DNA of 64,000 bases from Sva-07 sp963698565 (GTDB lineage: Bacteria > Actinomycetota > Acidimicrobiia > Acidimicrobiales > Ilumatobacteraceae), in NCBI GenBank assembly GCA_963698565.1, contig CAVORH010000026.1, positions 73,104 to 137,103 on the forward strand, given 5' to 3'. The position numbers and the translations under genes are program-made. How positions within the stretch are numbered: position 1 is the first letter of the stretch; every line of letters begins with the position of its first letter. A model generated the notes under the pieces. It had not been told where the DNA came from. It saw nothing but the letters and a program-made list of their open reading frames with translations, and searched no databases. Below, in pieces: positions 7,908 to 17,201 of this stretch.

Positions 7908-9259
7908 GCCGCGCCCTCGTCTACGGACTGGCCGTCGCCGGCGAGTCGACCGCTCGCGCACTTCGCAGCCGCGGCTACGAGGTGCTGGTCGCCGACGACG
8001 AGGTGACCGACGAGCGCCGAGCGGTCGCCGCATCGCTCGACATCGAGATCGTCGAACGACCGTTGGGCGCAGAACTCGAGCGGCTCGTGCGGGATTGTGA
8101 GTTCGTCAGCCCCGCGCCCGGTGTGCCCGAGACGCACGCGGTCGTCGCGGCCGCCCAGGCGTTCGACGTACCGCTCGTGTCGGAGATCGAACTGGCCTAC
8201 CGGTGGGAGCAGGAGCGACCCGGCGGGCCACGACCGATGCTGGCGATCACCGGGACCGACGGCAAGACCACCACCACGTTGCTCGCCGTCGAGATGCTGC
8301 GAGCGGCCGGGCTTCGGACGATCGACGCCGGGAACACCGACACACCGCTCGTCGATGCAATCGACCTCGACCTCGATGCGTTCGTCGTCGAGGCCACCAG
8401 CTTCCGGCTCAACTGGACCCCGACCTTCCGGGCGGAGGCCGCCGCATGGCTCAACCTCGCACCCGATCACCTGAACTGGCACCGGTCGATGGACACCTAC
8501 GAGGCCGCCAAGGCACAGGTGTTCGCGAACCAGCGTGTCGACGACGTCGCGATCGGGTTCGTCGACGACGACGTCGTGATGCGACGACTGCGCGACGCCC
8601 CCGGCCGCCACATCACGTTCGGCGCCGCCGACGCCGACTACTGCGTGGTCGACGGCGCGTTGCGCGGCCCCGGCGGCGTGATCGCACCGGTCGACGCGAT
8701 GAAGCGGAGCCTGCCTCACGACATCACGAACGCGCTCGCCGCCGCCGCCCTGGTGATCGAGACCGGCCTCGCGGACGCCGCGGCAGTCGGTTCGGCGCTC
8801 GCTCGCTTCACCGGACCGCCGCATCGGCTCCAGCACGTCGGCACCTGGGACGGCGTGGCCTGGTTCAACGACTCGAAGGCCACCACACCTCATGCCGCCG
8901 CCGCGGCGATCCGTTCGTTCGAACACGTGGTGCTGATCGCCGGTGGCTACGACAAGAAGGTCGACCTCGCGCCGATGGCCGCGACGCCGGATCACGTCGA
9001 CGCGGTGATCGCACTCGGCGCCACCGCTCCAGCGGTCCTCGCGGCCTTCGACGGCGTGGCTCGCCGCGAGGTGGTCGTCGACATGGACGAAGCCGTGGCG
9101 CTCGCCGCGCGCATCGCCACCGAGGGGAGCACGGTGCTGCTGTCGCCGGGGTGTGCGAGCTTCGACCAGTACCGGGGCTTCGAACACCGCGGTGACCATT
9201 TCTGCAGCCTCGTTCGGGCAGCACACGAATCACGGGAGACGTCATGTCCAGCACCCTGA
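7904..9259 (+). CDS. murD: UDP-MurNAc-L-alanine:D-glutamate ligase MurD
   Basis: MurD adds D-glutamate to UDP-MurNAc-L-Ala. An N-terminal UDP-binding domain (about 1-110) is followed by the ATP-binding loop AITGTDGKTTTT near residues 114-125 and a C-terminal ligase domain with FNDSKATTPHA. The loop has Asp where most Mur ligases have Asn (GTNGK), a small deviation that leaves the Gly-Lys-Thr core intact. The GTG start overlaps mraY (GTGA) and the 3' end overlaps ftsW by 16 bases. The 451-residue length is normal. Confidence 0.93.
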   Translation: MSRALVYGLAVAGESTARALRSRGYEVLVADDEVTDERRAVAASLDIEIVERPLGAELERLVRDCEFVSPAPGVPETHAVVAAAQAFDVPLVSEIELAYRWEQERPGGPRPMLAITGTDGKTTTTLLAVEMLRAAGLRTIDAGNTDTPLVDAIDLDLDAFVVEATSFRLNWTPTFRAEAAAWLNLAPDHLNWHRSMDTYEAAKAQVFANQRVDDVAIGFVDDDVVMRRLRDAPGRHITFGAADADYCVVDGALRGPGGVIAPVDAMKRSLPHDITNALAAAALVIETGLADAAAVGSALARFTGPPHRLQHVGTWDGVAWFNDSKATTPHAAAAAIRSFEHVVLIAGGYDKKVDLAPMAATPDHVDAVIALGATAPAVLAAFDGVARREVVVDMDEAVALAARIATEGSTVLLSPGCASFDQYRGFEHRGDHFCSLVRAAHESRETSCPAP

Positions 9260-10548
9260 CCGTTGCCGACCGCCGCCGAGCCACACTCGAACGCCTGCAC
9301 GGCACCGACGAAGCGAAGCCGGCGAACAGACGCGAGCGAACGCCTTCGCAGGCGCTGCGGGGATCACGATCACGGACGTCCGCGCCGACGCGACGGCCGG
9401 TTCGTTCGGCTCCTCGGCGCGCCGTGCAACCGCGGGTCCGACCCGTGCTCGGTCCGCCTCCCGGCACGTTCTATGCGATCGCCGGCGTGGTGACCGTGCT
9501 GGTGATGCTCGGCCTGGTGATGGTGCTCTCCGCGTCCGCAGTCACCGAGGCGAATCTCGGCCACTCGCCGTATCGGGTGTTCGGCAAGCAGGCGATGTGG
9601 GCGGTGCTCGGCGCGATCGGCCTGATCATCTGCGTCAAGATCGACTACCGATCCTGGCGACGCGTCATCATCCCGCTCGGCGTGCTCGCCGGGGCCGCCA
9701 TGGCTGCACCGTTCGCACCCGGGATCGGCGCCAACGTCAACGGTGCACAGTCGTGGATCCGGATGGGGCCGCTGAGCGTGCAGCCGTCGGAGTTCCTCAA
9801 GCTGGCGGTCGTGCTGCTGGCTGCCGATCTCCTCGTCCGCCGACAGGATGACCTGGGTGACCGCCGCCGCACCCTGTTGCCCATCGGCGCCCTCGCCGCC
9901 GCCGGTGCCGGCCTGTGTCTCGTGCAGGGCGACCTCGGATCGGCAGTGGTGCTGGGCGCCATCGTCTTCAGCGTCGCGTGGATCGCCGGAGTTCCGGTGA
10001 CGCCGCTGGCGGTGATGGTCGCCGGCGCGGCCGGAGCGGCGCTGTTGTTCGTGGTGTCCAGCCCGAGGCGGCTCGACCGCTTCACCGCCTTCATGAACGT
10101 CACCGAGGAGAAGGACCACCTCGCCTATCAGACCTATCAGGGATTCCTGAGCATGGCCTCCGGTGGCATCACGGGCTCGGGCATCGGTGGCAGCAACGGC
10201 AAGCTCGGCTACCTCCCGTATGCGCACAGCGACTTCATCTTCGCCGTGATCGCCGACGAGCTCGGGCTGATCGGCACGATCGCCGTGATCGGGGGCTTCG
10301 TGATGCTCGTCGGTCTCGGGATCCAGACGGCCCTGGCGGCTCCGGACCGATTCGGGATGCTGCTCGCCGGTGGGCTCGCCGCCTGGTTCGGTGTGCAGGC
10401 GATCGTCAACCTGGGCGGCGTGACCGGGTTGATGCCCGTCACCGGCCTCACGTTGCCGTTCTTCTCGGCCGGCGGCAGTTCGTTGTTCGTGAGCATGTTC
10501 GCTGCCGGCCTGCTGCTCAGCGTCGCCCGTCGCGTCAACTCCACGTGA
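9244..10548 (+). CDS. ftsW: Septal SEDS glycosyltransferase FtsW
   Basis: FtsW polymerises lipid II at the septum as the partner of FtsI. It is a 434-residue SEDS protein with a basic cytoplasmic tail of about 75 residues and around ten membrane segments. The conserved HSDFIFAVIADELG stretch and the C-terminal LPFFSAGGSS motif are both visible. The ATG lies inside the end of murD, with GGGAG at 9234-9238. RodA is the close paralogue, but the place between murD and murG makes FtsW the better call. Confidence 0.93.
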   Translation: MSSTLTVADRRRATLERLHGTDEAKPANRRERTPSQALRGSRSRTSAPTRRPVRSAPRRAVQPRVRPVLGPPPGTFYAIAGVVTVLVMLGLVMVLSASAVTEANLGHSPYRVFGKQAMWAVLGAIGLIICVKIDYRSWRRVIIPLGVLAGAAMAAPFAPGIGANVNGAQSWIRMGPLSVQPSEFLKLAVVLLAADLLVRRQDDLGDRRRTLLPIGALAAAGAGLCLVQGDLGSAVVLGAIVFSVAWIAGVPVTPLAVMVAGAAGAALLFVVSSPRRLDRFTAFMNVTEEKDHLAYQTYQGFLSMASGGITGSGIGGSNGKLGYLPYAHSDFIFAVIADELGLIGTIAVIGGFVMLVGLGIQTALAAPDRFGMLLAGGLAAWFGVQAIVNLGGVTGLMPVTGLTLPFFSAGGSSLFVSMFAAGLLLSVARRVNST

Positions 10549-11654
10549 GCGCTGCTGCGTTCGCCGTCGTCACCGGCGGTGGCACATCGGGCCATGTCCT
10601 GCCGGCACTGGCGGTCGCCGACGCGCTCGTCGCTGCCGGCCACGACCCGGAGAGCATCCACTACGTCGGCGCTCAGCGGGGGATCGAGACCCGCCTGCTC
10701 CCCGACACGCCGTACCCGAGCACGTTCCTCGACGTCATCGGGTTCCAACGTCGCCTGACGCGGCGGAACCTCGGCTTCGTTCCCAAGATGCTCCGCAGCG
10801 CACGGGAGGCCCGGGGTCTGCTGAGGGCGTGGTCGCCCGCCGTCGTGGTCTCGGTGGGTGGCTACGCCAGCATGCCGGCCGTGTTCGCTGCTGGTCGGCT
10901 CGGCATCCCGGTGGTCGTCGTCTCCTACGATCGCACACCCGGCCGGGCGAGCCGGCTCGCCGCGCGTCGGGCGGCGGCGTGCGCCGTTGCCTTCGAGAAC
11001 TCGCCGCTGCCACGGGCGGAGCTCACCGGTGCCCCGGTGCGCCAGGTCGTCCTCGACGTCGATCGCGGCGCTGGACACCGTGTCGCCGCGCGTCGGCGTC
11101 TCGGTGTGCCCGACGACCGATTCATGATCGCGGTGATGGGCGGCTCACTCGGCTCCGGTGTCCTCAACCAGGCGATCGCCGACTACCTCTCGACGCACCG
11201 TGACGACGACGGGCTCGCCGTGCGACAGGTCGCCGGTGAGCGGTTCGCCGACTCGGTCGCCGTGATGGGGCCCGGGGTGCTCCACCAGGTCGTCGCCTAC
11301 GAATCCGACATGCCGTCGGTGTACGCCGCCTGCGACCTGCTGATCGGACGGGGAGGCGCCAGCACGGTGCACGAGGTCGCCGTGACGGGAACGCCGTCGA
11401 TCCTGGTGCCCTGGGCGGCCTCCGCCGACGACCACCAGACCGACAACGTCCGATGGTTGAGCGAGGTCGGTGGAGCGGTGCTGCTCCCCGAATCCGAGCT
11501 GTCGGGTCTCGCGGCGGCCATCGATGGGCTCCGCGCCGATCCGGATCGACGGGCGCAACTGGGCGCTGCTGCCCGGCGCCGAGGCGAGATCAGCCGGTCG
11601 GGCGCCTTGGCCGGATTGATCGAGCGCGTCGCCGTAACATCGTCAGGATCGTGA
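10545..11654 (+). CDS. murG: UDP-GlcNAc:lipid I transferase MurG
   Basis: MurG adds GlcNAc to lipid I on the inner membrane face, giving lipid II. It is a 369-residue GT-B protein. The first glycine loop is GGGTSGHVLPAL rather than the usual GGTGGH-x-x-PA, the second is GGSLGSG, and the donor-site segment GRGGASTVHEVA carries the conserved Glu. The GTG start overlaps the ftsW stop (GTGA). Position in the cluster and motifs agree. Confidence 0.93.
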   Translation: MSAAAFAVVTGGGTSGHVLPALAVADALVAAGHDPESIHYVGAQRGIETRLLPDTPYPSTFLDVIGFQRRLTRRNLGFVPKMLRSAREARGLLRAWSPAVVVSVGGYASMPAVFAAGRLGIPVVVVSYDRTPGRASRLAARRAAACAVAFENSPLPRAELTGAPVRQVVLDVDRGAGHRVAARRRLGVPDDRFMIAVMGGSLGSGVLNQAIADYLSTHRDDDGLAVRQVAGERFADSVAVMGPGVLHQVVAYESDMPSVYAACDLLIGRGGASTVHEVAVTGTPSILVPWAASADDHQTDNVRWLSEVGGAVLLPESELSGLAAAIDGLRADPDRRAQLGAAARRRGEISRSGALAGLIERVAVTSSGS

Positions 11655-13168
11655 CTCCCCCCGTTCCCGCTCGCTCTGCGGCCGTCGCGCCAGGTCCCGG
11701 TTCGCCCGACACGATCTGGTCGGCGGCACGTCGCGCGCTCGCTGCTCGGTCCGTTCCCGTGGTGTCGCCGCCCACGGCTCCCCTCGATCTGGCGATTCCG
11801 CACCGCCTGCACGTGGTCGGCGTCGGCGGGCCCGGGATGAGCGCGGTGGCAATCGCACTCGCCGAGATGGGTCACAGCGTGTCCGGGTCCGATCTTCGCG
11901 ACCACCCGGTGCTCGAGCGTGTCCGCGCTGCCGGCGTCGACGTGCACATCGGCCACGATCGCCACCTGGTCCACGGCGTGGATGCGGTCACGGCATCCAC
12001 GGCGATCCCGACGCGCAACATCGAACTCGTCGAGGCCCACGAGCTCGGCATCGCGGTCCTGTCGCGTGCCGGCATGCTGGCATCGATCTGCGCTCAGGCC
12101 GACGCGGTGGCGGTGGCGGGCACGCACGGCAAGACCACCACGACGTCGATGCTGATGCTGGTGCTGGCACAGGCCGGGGAGCGACCGAGCTTCATCGTGG
12201 GCGGCGACGTCACCGACGTCGGCACCGGTGCCCAGTGGACCCGGGGCAGGTGGCTGGTCGTCGAGGCCGACGAGAGCGACGGCACACATCTCGAGCTGCC
12301 GTTGTACGGAACGATCCTCACCAATGTCGACGTCGACCATCTCGACCACTACGGGTCGTTCGACGGGATCGTCGACGGTTTCGATCGCTACCTCGCACAG
12401 GTCCGGGGACCCAAGATCGTCTGCGGTGACGACGAGGTGTCCGCCGAACTCGCTCGCCGTCACGGTGCACGTACCTACGGGCTCTCGCCCGATTGCGATG
12501 TCCGCGCCGTCGAGATCACCCCGAGCACCGGCGCGTTCACCTTCGTCGTCGAGCGCCGCACGGATGCCGGGACCCACGAACGCATCGGGGCCATCTCGCT
12601 GCCGTTGCGCGGGTTGCACAACGTGACCAACGCCCTCGGGGTCGTCGCGATGGCACTCGAGCTCGGCGTCGCCTTCGACGAGATCGAGGCAGCCCTTGCC
12701 CGGTTCGGTGGTGTCGCACGGCGCTTCGACGTGCGTGGCACCGACGGCGGCGCCACGTTCGTCGACGACTACGCGCACATTCCGTCGGAGATCGCCGCCG
12801 TGATCGCCGCCGCGCGCAGCAGTGGCGACGGCTGGCAACGTGTGGTCGCGGTGTTCCAACCCAACCGGTACAACCGCATCGCGGAGATGTGGCAGGAGTA
12901 CCACCGTGCGTTCGTCGGCGCCGACCTCGTCGTCCTCACCGACATCTTCCCGTCCGGTACCGTGCCGATCCCCGGCGTCACCGGCAAGCTGATCGTCAAC
13001 GCCGTGACCGAGGCGCACCCCGAACAGCGCGTGGTCTGGCTCCCGCGTCGTGACGACCTCGTCCGGTTCCTGCGCGACGAGGTGCGTGCTGGTGACGTCT
13101 GCATCTCGATGGGGTGCGGTGACATCGCGACACTGCCGAGCGAGGTGCTCGATGCCCGACGTCGCTGA
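11651..13168 (+). CDS. murC: UDP-MurNAc:L-alanine ligase MurC
   Basis: MurC attaches L-alanine to UDP-MurNAc, the first amino-acid step. The Rossmann-like UDP-binding motif HVVGVGGPGMSAVA starts near residue 55 and the ATP loop is VAGTHGKTTTT. A C-terminal domain with DDYAHIPSEI is present. The 505 residues include an N-terminal extension of about 50 residues. GTG 11651 overlaps the murG stop (GTGA) and follows AGGA. MurB is a separate gene overlapping its 3' end by 17 bases. Confidence 0.93.
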   Translation: MTPPVPARSAAVAPGPGSPDTIWSAARRALAARSVPVVSPPTAPLDLAIPHRLHVVGVGGPGMSAVAIALAEMGHSVSGSDLRDHPVLERVRAAGVDVHIGHDRHLVHGVDAVTASTAIPTRNIELVEAHELGIAVLSRAGMLASICAQADAVAVAGTHGKTTTTSMLMLVLAQAGERPSFIVGGDVTDVGTGAQWTRGRWLVVEADESDGTHLELPLYGTILTNVDVDHLDHYGSFDGIVDGFDRYLAQVRGPKIVCGDDEVSAELARRHGARTYGLSPDCDVRAVEITPSTGAFTFVVERRTDAGTHERIGAISLPLRGLHNVTNALGVVAMALELGVAFDEIEAALARFGGVARRFDVRGTDGGATFVDDYAHIPSEIAAVIAAARSSGDGWQRVVAVFQPNRYNRIAEMWQEYHRAFVGADLVVLTDIFPSGTVPIPGVTGKLIVNAVTEAHPEQRVVWLPRRDDLVRFLRDEVRAGDVCISMGCGDIATLPSEVLDARRR

Positions 13169-14108
13169 TCGCGGCGCCGATCGCGGCGCCGTCGCCGTTG
13201 CCGCGGCGATCCTGGGGCCGCTGGCCGAGCGCGACGTTCCGCTCGGCCCGCTGACCACCTACCGGGTCGGCGGGCCCGCCGACGTGTTCGTGCGCGCTCG
13301 CAGCGTCGACGACCTCGTGGCGGTCGCCGAGGCCGCCGAGCGCTCGCAGCTCGAGGTGCTGGTGATCGGCCGGGGCTCGAACATGCTCGTTGCCGACAGC
13401 GGGTTCCGTGGCATCGCCGTGAGCCTCGTCGACCTGGCCGACGTCATCGACATCGACGACGGCACCGCCGTCGTCACCGCATCCGCGGGCGCGGCGCTGC
13501 CGGTCGTGGCCCGCAAGACCGCGGCGGCCGGCCTCTCGGGCTTCGAATGGGCGGTCGGTGTGCCGGGCTCGATCGGCGGTGCGGTTCGCATGAACGCGGG
13601 CGGCCACGGTTCCGACATGGCGGCGGCGCTCGTCGACGCCACCGTGGTCGATCTCGCCGGGGCGACGGCGGCTCGCCTCGTGCCCGCTGCCGAGATCGGG
13701 TTGGGGTTTCGCCACAGCGAACTCCCCGACTCCGTCGTGGTCGTCTCGGCGCGCCTCCAGCTCGAGCACGGTGACCGAGCGACGTCGGAGGCGGCGATCG
13801 CCGAGATCGTCTCGTGGCGGCGGGCCCACCAGCCGGGCGGTCAGAACGCCGGTTCGGTGTTCGTCAACCCGGTGCCCGGCGAGGTGAGCGCCGGAGCGTT
13901 GATCGACGCGGCGGGTCTGCGTGGGCTGCGCCTCGGCTCCGCCCACGTCTCGGAGAAGCACGCCAACTTCATCCAGGTCGATGTCGGTGGCTCCGCCGAC
14001 GACGTGCAGGCGCTGATGCGGGTCGTGCGCGAGCGTGTCCGGGAGGCGAGCGGGTACGCGCTGCGCAGCGAGATCCGCTTGGTGGGCTTCGAGGACATCG
14101 GAGACTGA
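13152..14108 (+). CDS. murB: UDP-N-acetylenolpyruvoylglucosamine reductase MurB
   Basis: MurB is the FAD- and NADPH-dependent enzyme that makes UDP-MurNAc. FAD-binding motifs TYRVGGPADV and IGRGSNMLV lie in the N-terminal third, followed by GVPGSIGGAVRMNAG. The C-terminal part has the catalytic-type residues in NAGSVFVNP and SEKHANFIQ. The 318-residue length suits a type I MurB. The ATG sits 17 bases inside murC with GAGGTG four bases upstream, so translation is coupled. Confidence 0.93.
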   Translation: MPDVADRGADRGAVAVAAAILGPLAERDVPLGPLTTYRVGGPADVFVRARSVDDLVAVAEAAERSQLEVLVIGRGSNMLVADSGFRGIAVSLVDLADVIDIDDGTAVVTASAGAALPVVARKTAAAGLSGFEWAVGVPGSIGGAVRMNAGGHGSDMAAALVDATVVDLAGATAARLVPAAEIGLGFRHSELPDSVVVVSARLQLEHGDRATSEAAIAEIVSWRRAHQPGGQNAGSVFVNPVPGEVSAGALIDAAGLRGLRLGSAHVSEKHANFIQVDVGGSADDVQALMRVVRERVREASGYALRSEIRLVGFEDIGD

Positions 14109-14109
14109 C

Positions 14110-15258
14110 ATGCGATGGCGACGACGGTCTGCTGAGCAGTCCGACGAACTCGACGGCGCCGGAGCCGTTGCCGCGAGCACCGAGGGCGTCCGCGTCATCA
14201 AGGTGGACCCGGGGGGCGGCGCGAGAGCAGGCGGCGAGATTCCCGACACCCCCGACCCGACCGTGCTCGACGAGCTCTCCCGTGCCTTCGGCGGAGGAGA
14301 AGCGGACGCGTCCGGACCCGTCGGGGCGCCGGTCCCTCCGTCGATCATCTCGATCGGCGCCGATGACGAGCTGCCGGACGCGGTCTACCTCGACGAAGGA
14401 GTCGGCGACGAGTCGTCGGAGGGCCGTCCGGTGTTCATCGACGACGACGGCAGCAGTGACGCGGTCATGCCGAAGGACGCGACGTCGCGCGGGATCGAAC
14501 CACGGCTGCGGCAGCGGCGAATCGGCGTTCGCCGCGCCGCCAGCCGCAAGCGCCTGTGGTGGGCGGCGATCGCGTTCGCCGTGATCGTCGTCGCGGTCGC
14601 CGTGCTCGCGGTCCTCGGATCATCGTGGTTCGCTGTCGACCAGGTGTCGGTCAGCGGCAACGTCTACACCGACCCGGAGGCACTCGACGCCGTGGTCGAG
14701 GATCTGCGCGGCACACCCGTCCTCCTCGTCGACACCGCGGAGGTCGAAGCGACGCTCGAGGCGATCCCGTGGGTCGAAGCGGCTCGTGTCACGACCCGTT
14801 TCCCCGACTCGGCCCGCATCGAGATCAGAGAACGCACCCCGGTGGCGTCGATGCTCGGTGAGGACACGCGCTCGCGGGTACTCGATGCCGACGGACGGGT
14901 GCTCGCCGTGATCGAGGGGCAGCCGGTGGCGCTCGTGTGGATCAGCGGGCCCGGCACGCTCGACCTCGGCGCTGGCGACACGGCGCCGATCGGCTACCAG
15001 GCCGCAGCGTCGCTCGTCACGAAGCTGACGCCCACGATCCGTACCCGGGTGGAGTCGATGCTGGTCACACCGGACGGCTCGGATCTGGTGCTCGTGCTCA
15101 CGAGCCCGTCGGGGCCGATCGAGGTCCGCTTCGGCTCGGCGATCGGCGACAACCAGCAGATCGAGAAGCTGGTCCGCCTGGAGCGCAAACTCGATGATCT
15201 CGGCGATGACCCGGTCTCGGTGATCGACGTTTCGACCGCGGAAGTGACCGTGCGATGA
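14110..15258 (+). CDS. ftsQ: Cell division protein FtsQ
   Basis: FtsQ is the bitopic septal scaffold that binds FtsL and DivIC-type partners. A long, acidic and probably disordered cytoplasmic region (about 1-150) precedes one membrane segment. It is followed by a POTRA domain beginning SSWFAVDQVSVSGN and running to RIEIRERTP, then a beta domain. The POTRA domain and the place just before ftsZ identify it. ATG 14110 follows murB by one base, with GGAG nearby. The 382 residues are long because of the cytoplasmic tail. Confidence 0.9.
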   Translation: MRWRRRSAEQSDELDGAGAVAASTEGVRVIKVDPGGGARAGGEIPDTPDPTVLDELSRAFGGGEADASGPVGAPVPPSIISIGADDELPDAVYLDEGVGDESSEGRPVFIDDDGSSDAVMPKDATSRGIEPRLRQRRIGVRRAASRKRLWWAAIAFAVIVVAVAVLAVLGSSWFAVDQVSVSGNVYTDPEALDAVVEDLRGTPVLLVDTAEVEATLEAIPWVEAARVTTRFPDSARIEIRERTPVASMLGEDTRSRVLDADGRVLAVIEGQPVALVWISGPGTLDLGAGDTAPIGYQAAASLVTKLTPTIRTRVESMLVTPDGSDLVLVLTSPSGPIEVRFGSAIGDNQQIEKLVRLERKLDDLGDDPVSVIDVSTAEVTVR

Positions 15259-15300
15259 CGAACTCGGCGCGCTCATGCGGCAGTGTCCGTGTTCTGCGAG

Positions 15301-15320
15301 CACATACCTGGCAGGATGTG
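15301..15320 (+). promoter_or_regulatory. Inverted repeat upstream of ftsZ
   Basis: CACATACCT and AGGATGTG form an interrupted palindrome around GGC with one unpaired A. It lies in the 138-base gap before ftsZ, the largest gap in the cluster. A TANNNT box, TACTCT, follows at 15327-15332 and could be the -10 of an ftsZ promoter with a leader of about 60 bases. Both are suggestions from pattern only. Confidence 0.3.
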
Positions 15321-15396
15321 GCGCACTACTCTCCACCCTCGCCCGCTCGCTCGAAACGAATCGACTCATGAACCAGAACCAATGGAGGATCAGCTG

Positions 15397-16500
15397 ATGG
15401 TCGGCGCTCCGCAGAATTATCTCGCCGTGATCAAGGTCGTGGGGGTGGGTGGCGGTGGCGTCAACGCCGTCAACCGCATGATCGACGCCGGACTCAAGGG
15501 TGTCGAATTCATCGCCGTCAACACCGACGCTCAGGCGTTGCTGATGAGCGATGCCGATGTCAAGCTCGACATCGGGCGAGACCTGACCCGAGGGCTCGGT
15601 GCCGGAAGCGACCCCGAGGTGGGTCGTTCCGCTGCTGAAGCCCACCACGACGAGATCGAGGAGATGGTCCGCGGCGCCGACATGGTGTTCATCACCGCCG
15701 GTGAGGGCGGTGGCACCGGGACCGGTGCTGCACCGGTGATCGCCGAGATCGCTCGCGAGGCCGGGGCGCTCACGATCGGTGTGGTCACCCGACCGTTCTC
15801 GTTCGAGGGACGCCGCCGTGCGGTGCAGGCCGACACCGGCGTGCAGAAGCTGAAGGAGAAGGTCGACACGCTGATCGTCATCCCGAACGATCGCCTGCTG
15901 ACCGTCGCCAACGACAAGACCAGCGTCCTCAACGCCTTCAAGATGGCCGACGAGGTGCTGCTGCAGGGTGTGTCCGGCATCACCGGCCTGATCACCACGC
16001 CGGGTCTGATCAACACCGACTTCGCCGACGTCAAGATGGTGTTGTCGAACGCCGGTTCCGCCCTGATGGGCATCGGCCAGGCGAGTGGCGACGATCGTGC
16101 GGTTTCGGCGGCGAAGGCGGCCATTTCGAGCCCGCTGCTCGAGTCGGCGATCGACGGCGCGCGAGGCGTGCTGCTCAACATCACCGGGCCCTCGGGCATG
16201 GGCTTGTTCGAGATGAATGCGGCGGCGGAGATCATCCACGGCGTCGCCCACCAGGACGCGAACATCATCTTCGGCACGGTGATCGACGACGAGATGGGCG
16301 ACGAGGTCCGGATCACGGTCATCGCGGCCGGTTTCGACCGCCTCGACGAGCAGGGTGGCGGCCGACCGTCAGCGCTGGCCGAGGAGGGTCCACGTACCTC
16401 GCCGACTCGAATCACCGAATTGTTCGGCAGCGACGACGAACCCGATCCGTTGGCAGACGACGACGGCGACGACTTCGACGTTCCGTCGTTCCTGAAGTAG
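15397..16500 (+). CDS. ftsZ: Cell division GTPase FtsZ
   Basis: FtsZ is the tubulin-like GTPase that forms the Z-ring. The N-terminal GVGGGGVNAVNRM loop, the tubulin signature EGGGTGTGAAP (near residue 103) and the T7-type NTDFADVK segment are all intact. The C-terminus ends in DDFDVPSFLK, the conserved tail that binds SepF and other partners. ATG 15397 is chosen because GGAGG (15384-15388) lies eight bases upstream; a start at 15382 would put that sequence inside the gene. At 367 residues it is slightly compact, with a short linker. No ftsA is present. Confidence 0.97.
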   Translation: MVGAPQNYLAVIKVVGVGGGGVNAVNRMIDAGLKGVEFIAVNTDAQALLMSDADVKLDIGRDLTRGLGAGSDPEVGRSAAEAHHDEIEEMVRGADMVFITAGEGGGTGTGAAPVIAEIAREAGALTIGVVTRPFSFEGRRRAVQADTGVQKLKEKVDTLIVIPNDRLLTVANDKTSVLNAFKMADEVLLQGVSGITGLITTPGLINTDFADVKMVLSNAGSALMGIGQASGDDRAVSAAKAAISSPLLESAIDGARGVLLNITGPSGMGLFEMNAAAEIIHGVAHQDANIIFGTVIDDEMGDEVRITVIAAGFDRLDEQGGGRPSALAEEGPRTSPTRITELFGSDDEPDPLADDDGDDFDVPSFLK

Positions 16501-16511
16501 CCCACCCGGCG

Positions 16512-17201
16512 TTGCTCGAACTGTTCCGTCAGGAGATCGGGCGTCGCTGGTTGATCGCGGTCGCCTCCGATCGCGCCGATGGCGACGTCCATCCCATCCG
16601 GGTCGACGCACGGTCGCTGGCCGAGCGGCAGGTCGCGGTCAGCGGACGAACGTGGGTGATGCTCGACGAGGTGCACGGTACGGCGGTGCATCGAGCCGTC
16701 GCCAGCACTGGCTCAGCACCCGGTGCGGTCGCCGGGGTCGGCGACGTGCTGGTCGGTGACCCGGGCACCGCCGTGGCGATCTGGGTCGCCGACTGCGCTC
16801 CGGTCGTGTTGTTCGATCGTGACGGCGCGACGGTGGCCTGCCACGCTGGTTGGCGTGGACTGGCGGCCGGGGTGATCAGCGTTGCGGTCGCCGAACTCGA
16901 GGCGCCCTGCGCCGTGGCGGTGCTCGGACCCTGCATCCACCCGTGCTGCTACGAGTTCGGGGCTGCCGACCTCGCCGAGGTGGCGGGCGCTCTCGGCGTC
17001 GAGCCCGATGCGATCAGCGGTCGCACCTCGAACGGCGCGTTGGCACTCGACGTTCCGGCAGCGGTCGCCGTCGCGCTGGGCCGTCACGGCATCGCGCTCG
17101 ACGTCAGCGGCCCCTGCACCGGATGCGACGAGCGGTGGTACTCCCACCGGCGCGGTGACGCCGAACGCCAGGCGGTCGTCGCCTGGTCGGAGGTGGCGTG
17201 A
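16512..17201 (+). CDS. pgeF: YfiH/LACC1-family purine nucleoside phosphorylase/oxidase
   Basis: Members of this family are zinc proteins, first called laccase-like and later shown to act on purine nucleosides; in E. coli the protein is linked to editing of wall precursors. The metal-site motif CHAGWRGL, an upstream VHG and ADCAPV, and a late Cys-rich CIHPCC are present in 229 residues. The start appears to be TTG 16512, eleven bases after ftsZ. Its place between ftsZ and the YggS-like gene is conserved in actinobacteria. The family call is firm; the reaction in this organism is inferred. Confidence 0.85.
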   Translation: MLELFRQEIGRRWLIAVASDRADGDVHPIRVDARSLAERQVAVSGRTWVMLDEVHGTAVHRAVASTGSAPGAVAGVGDVLVGDPGTAVAIWVADCAPVVLFDRDGATVACHAGWRGLAAGVISVAVAELEAPCAVAVLGPCIHPCCYEFGAADLAEVAGALGVEPDAISGRTSNGALALDVPAAVAVALGRHGIALDVSGPCTGCDERWYSHRRGDAERQAVVAWSEVA

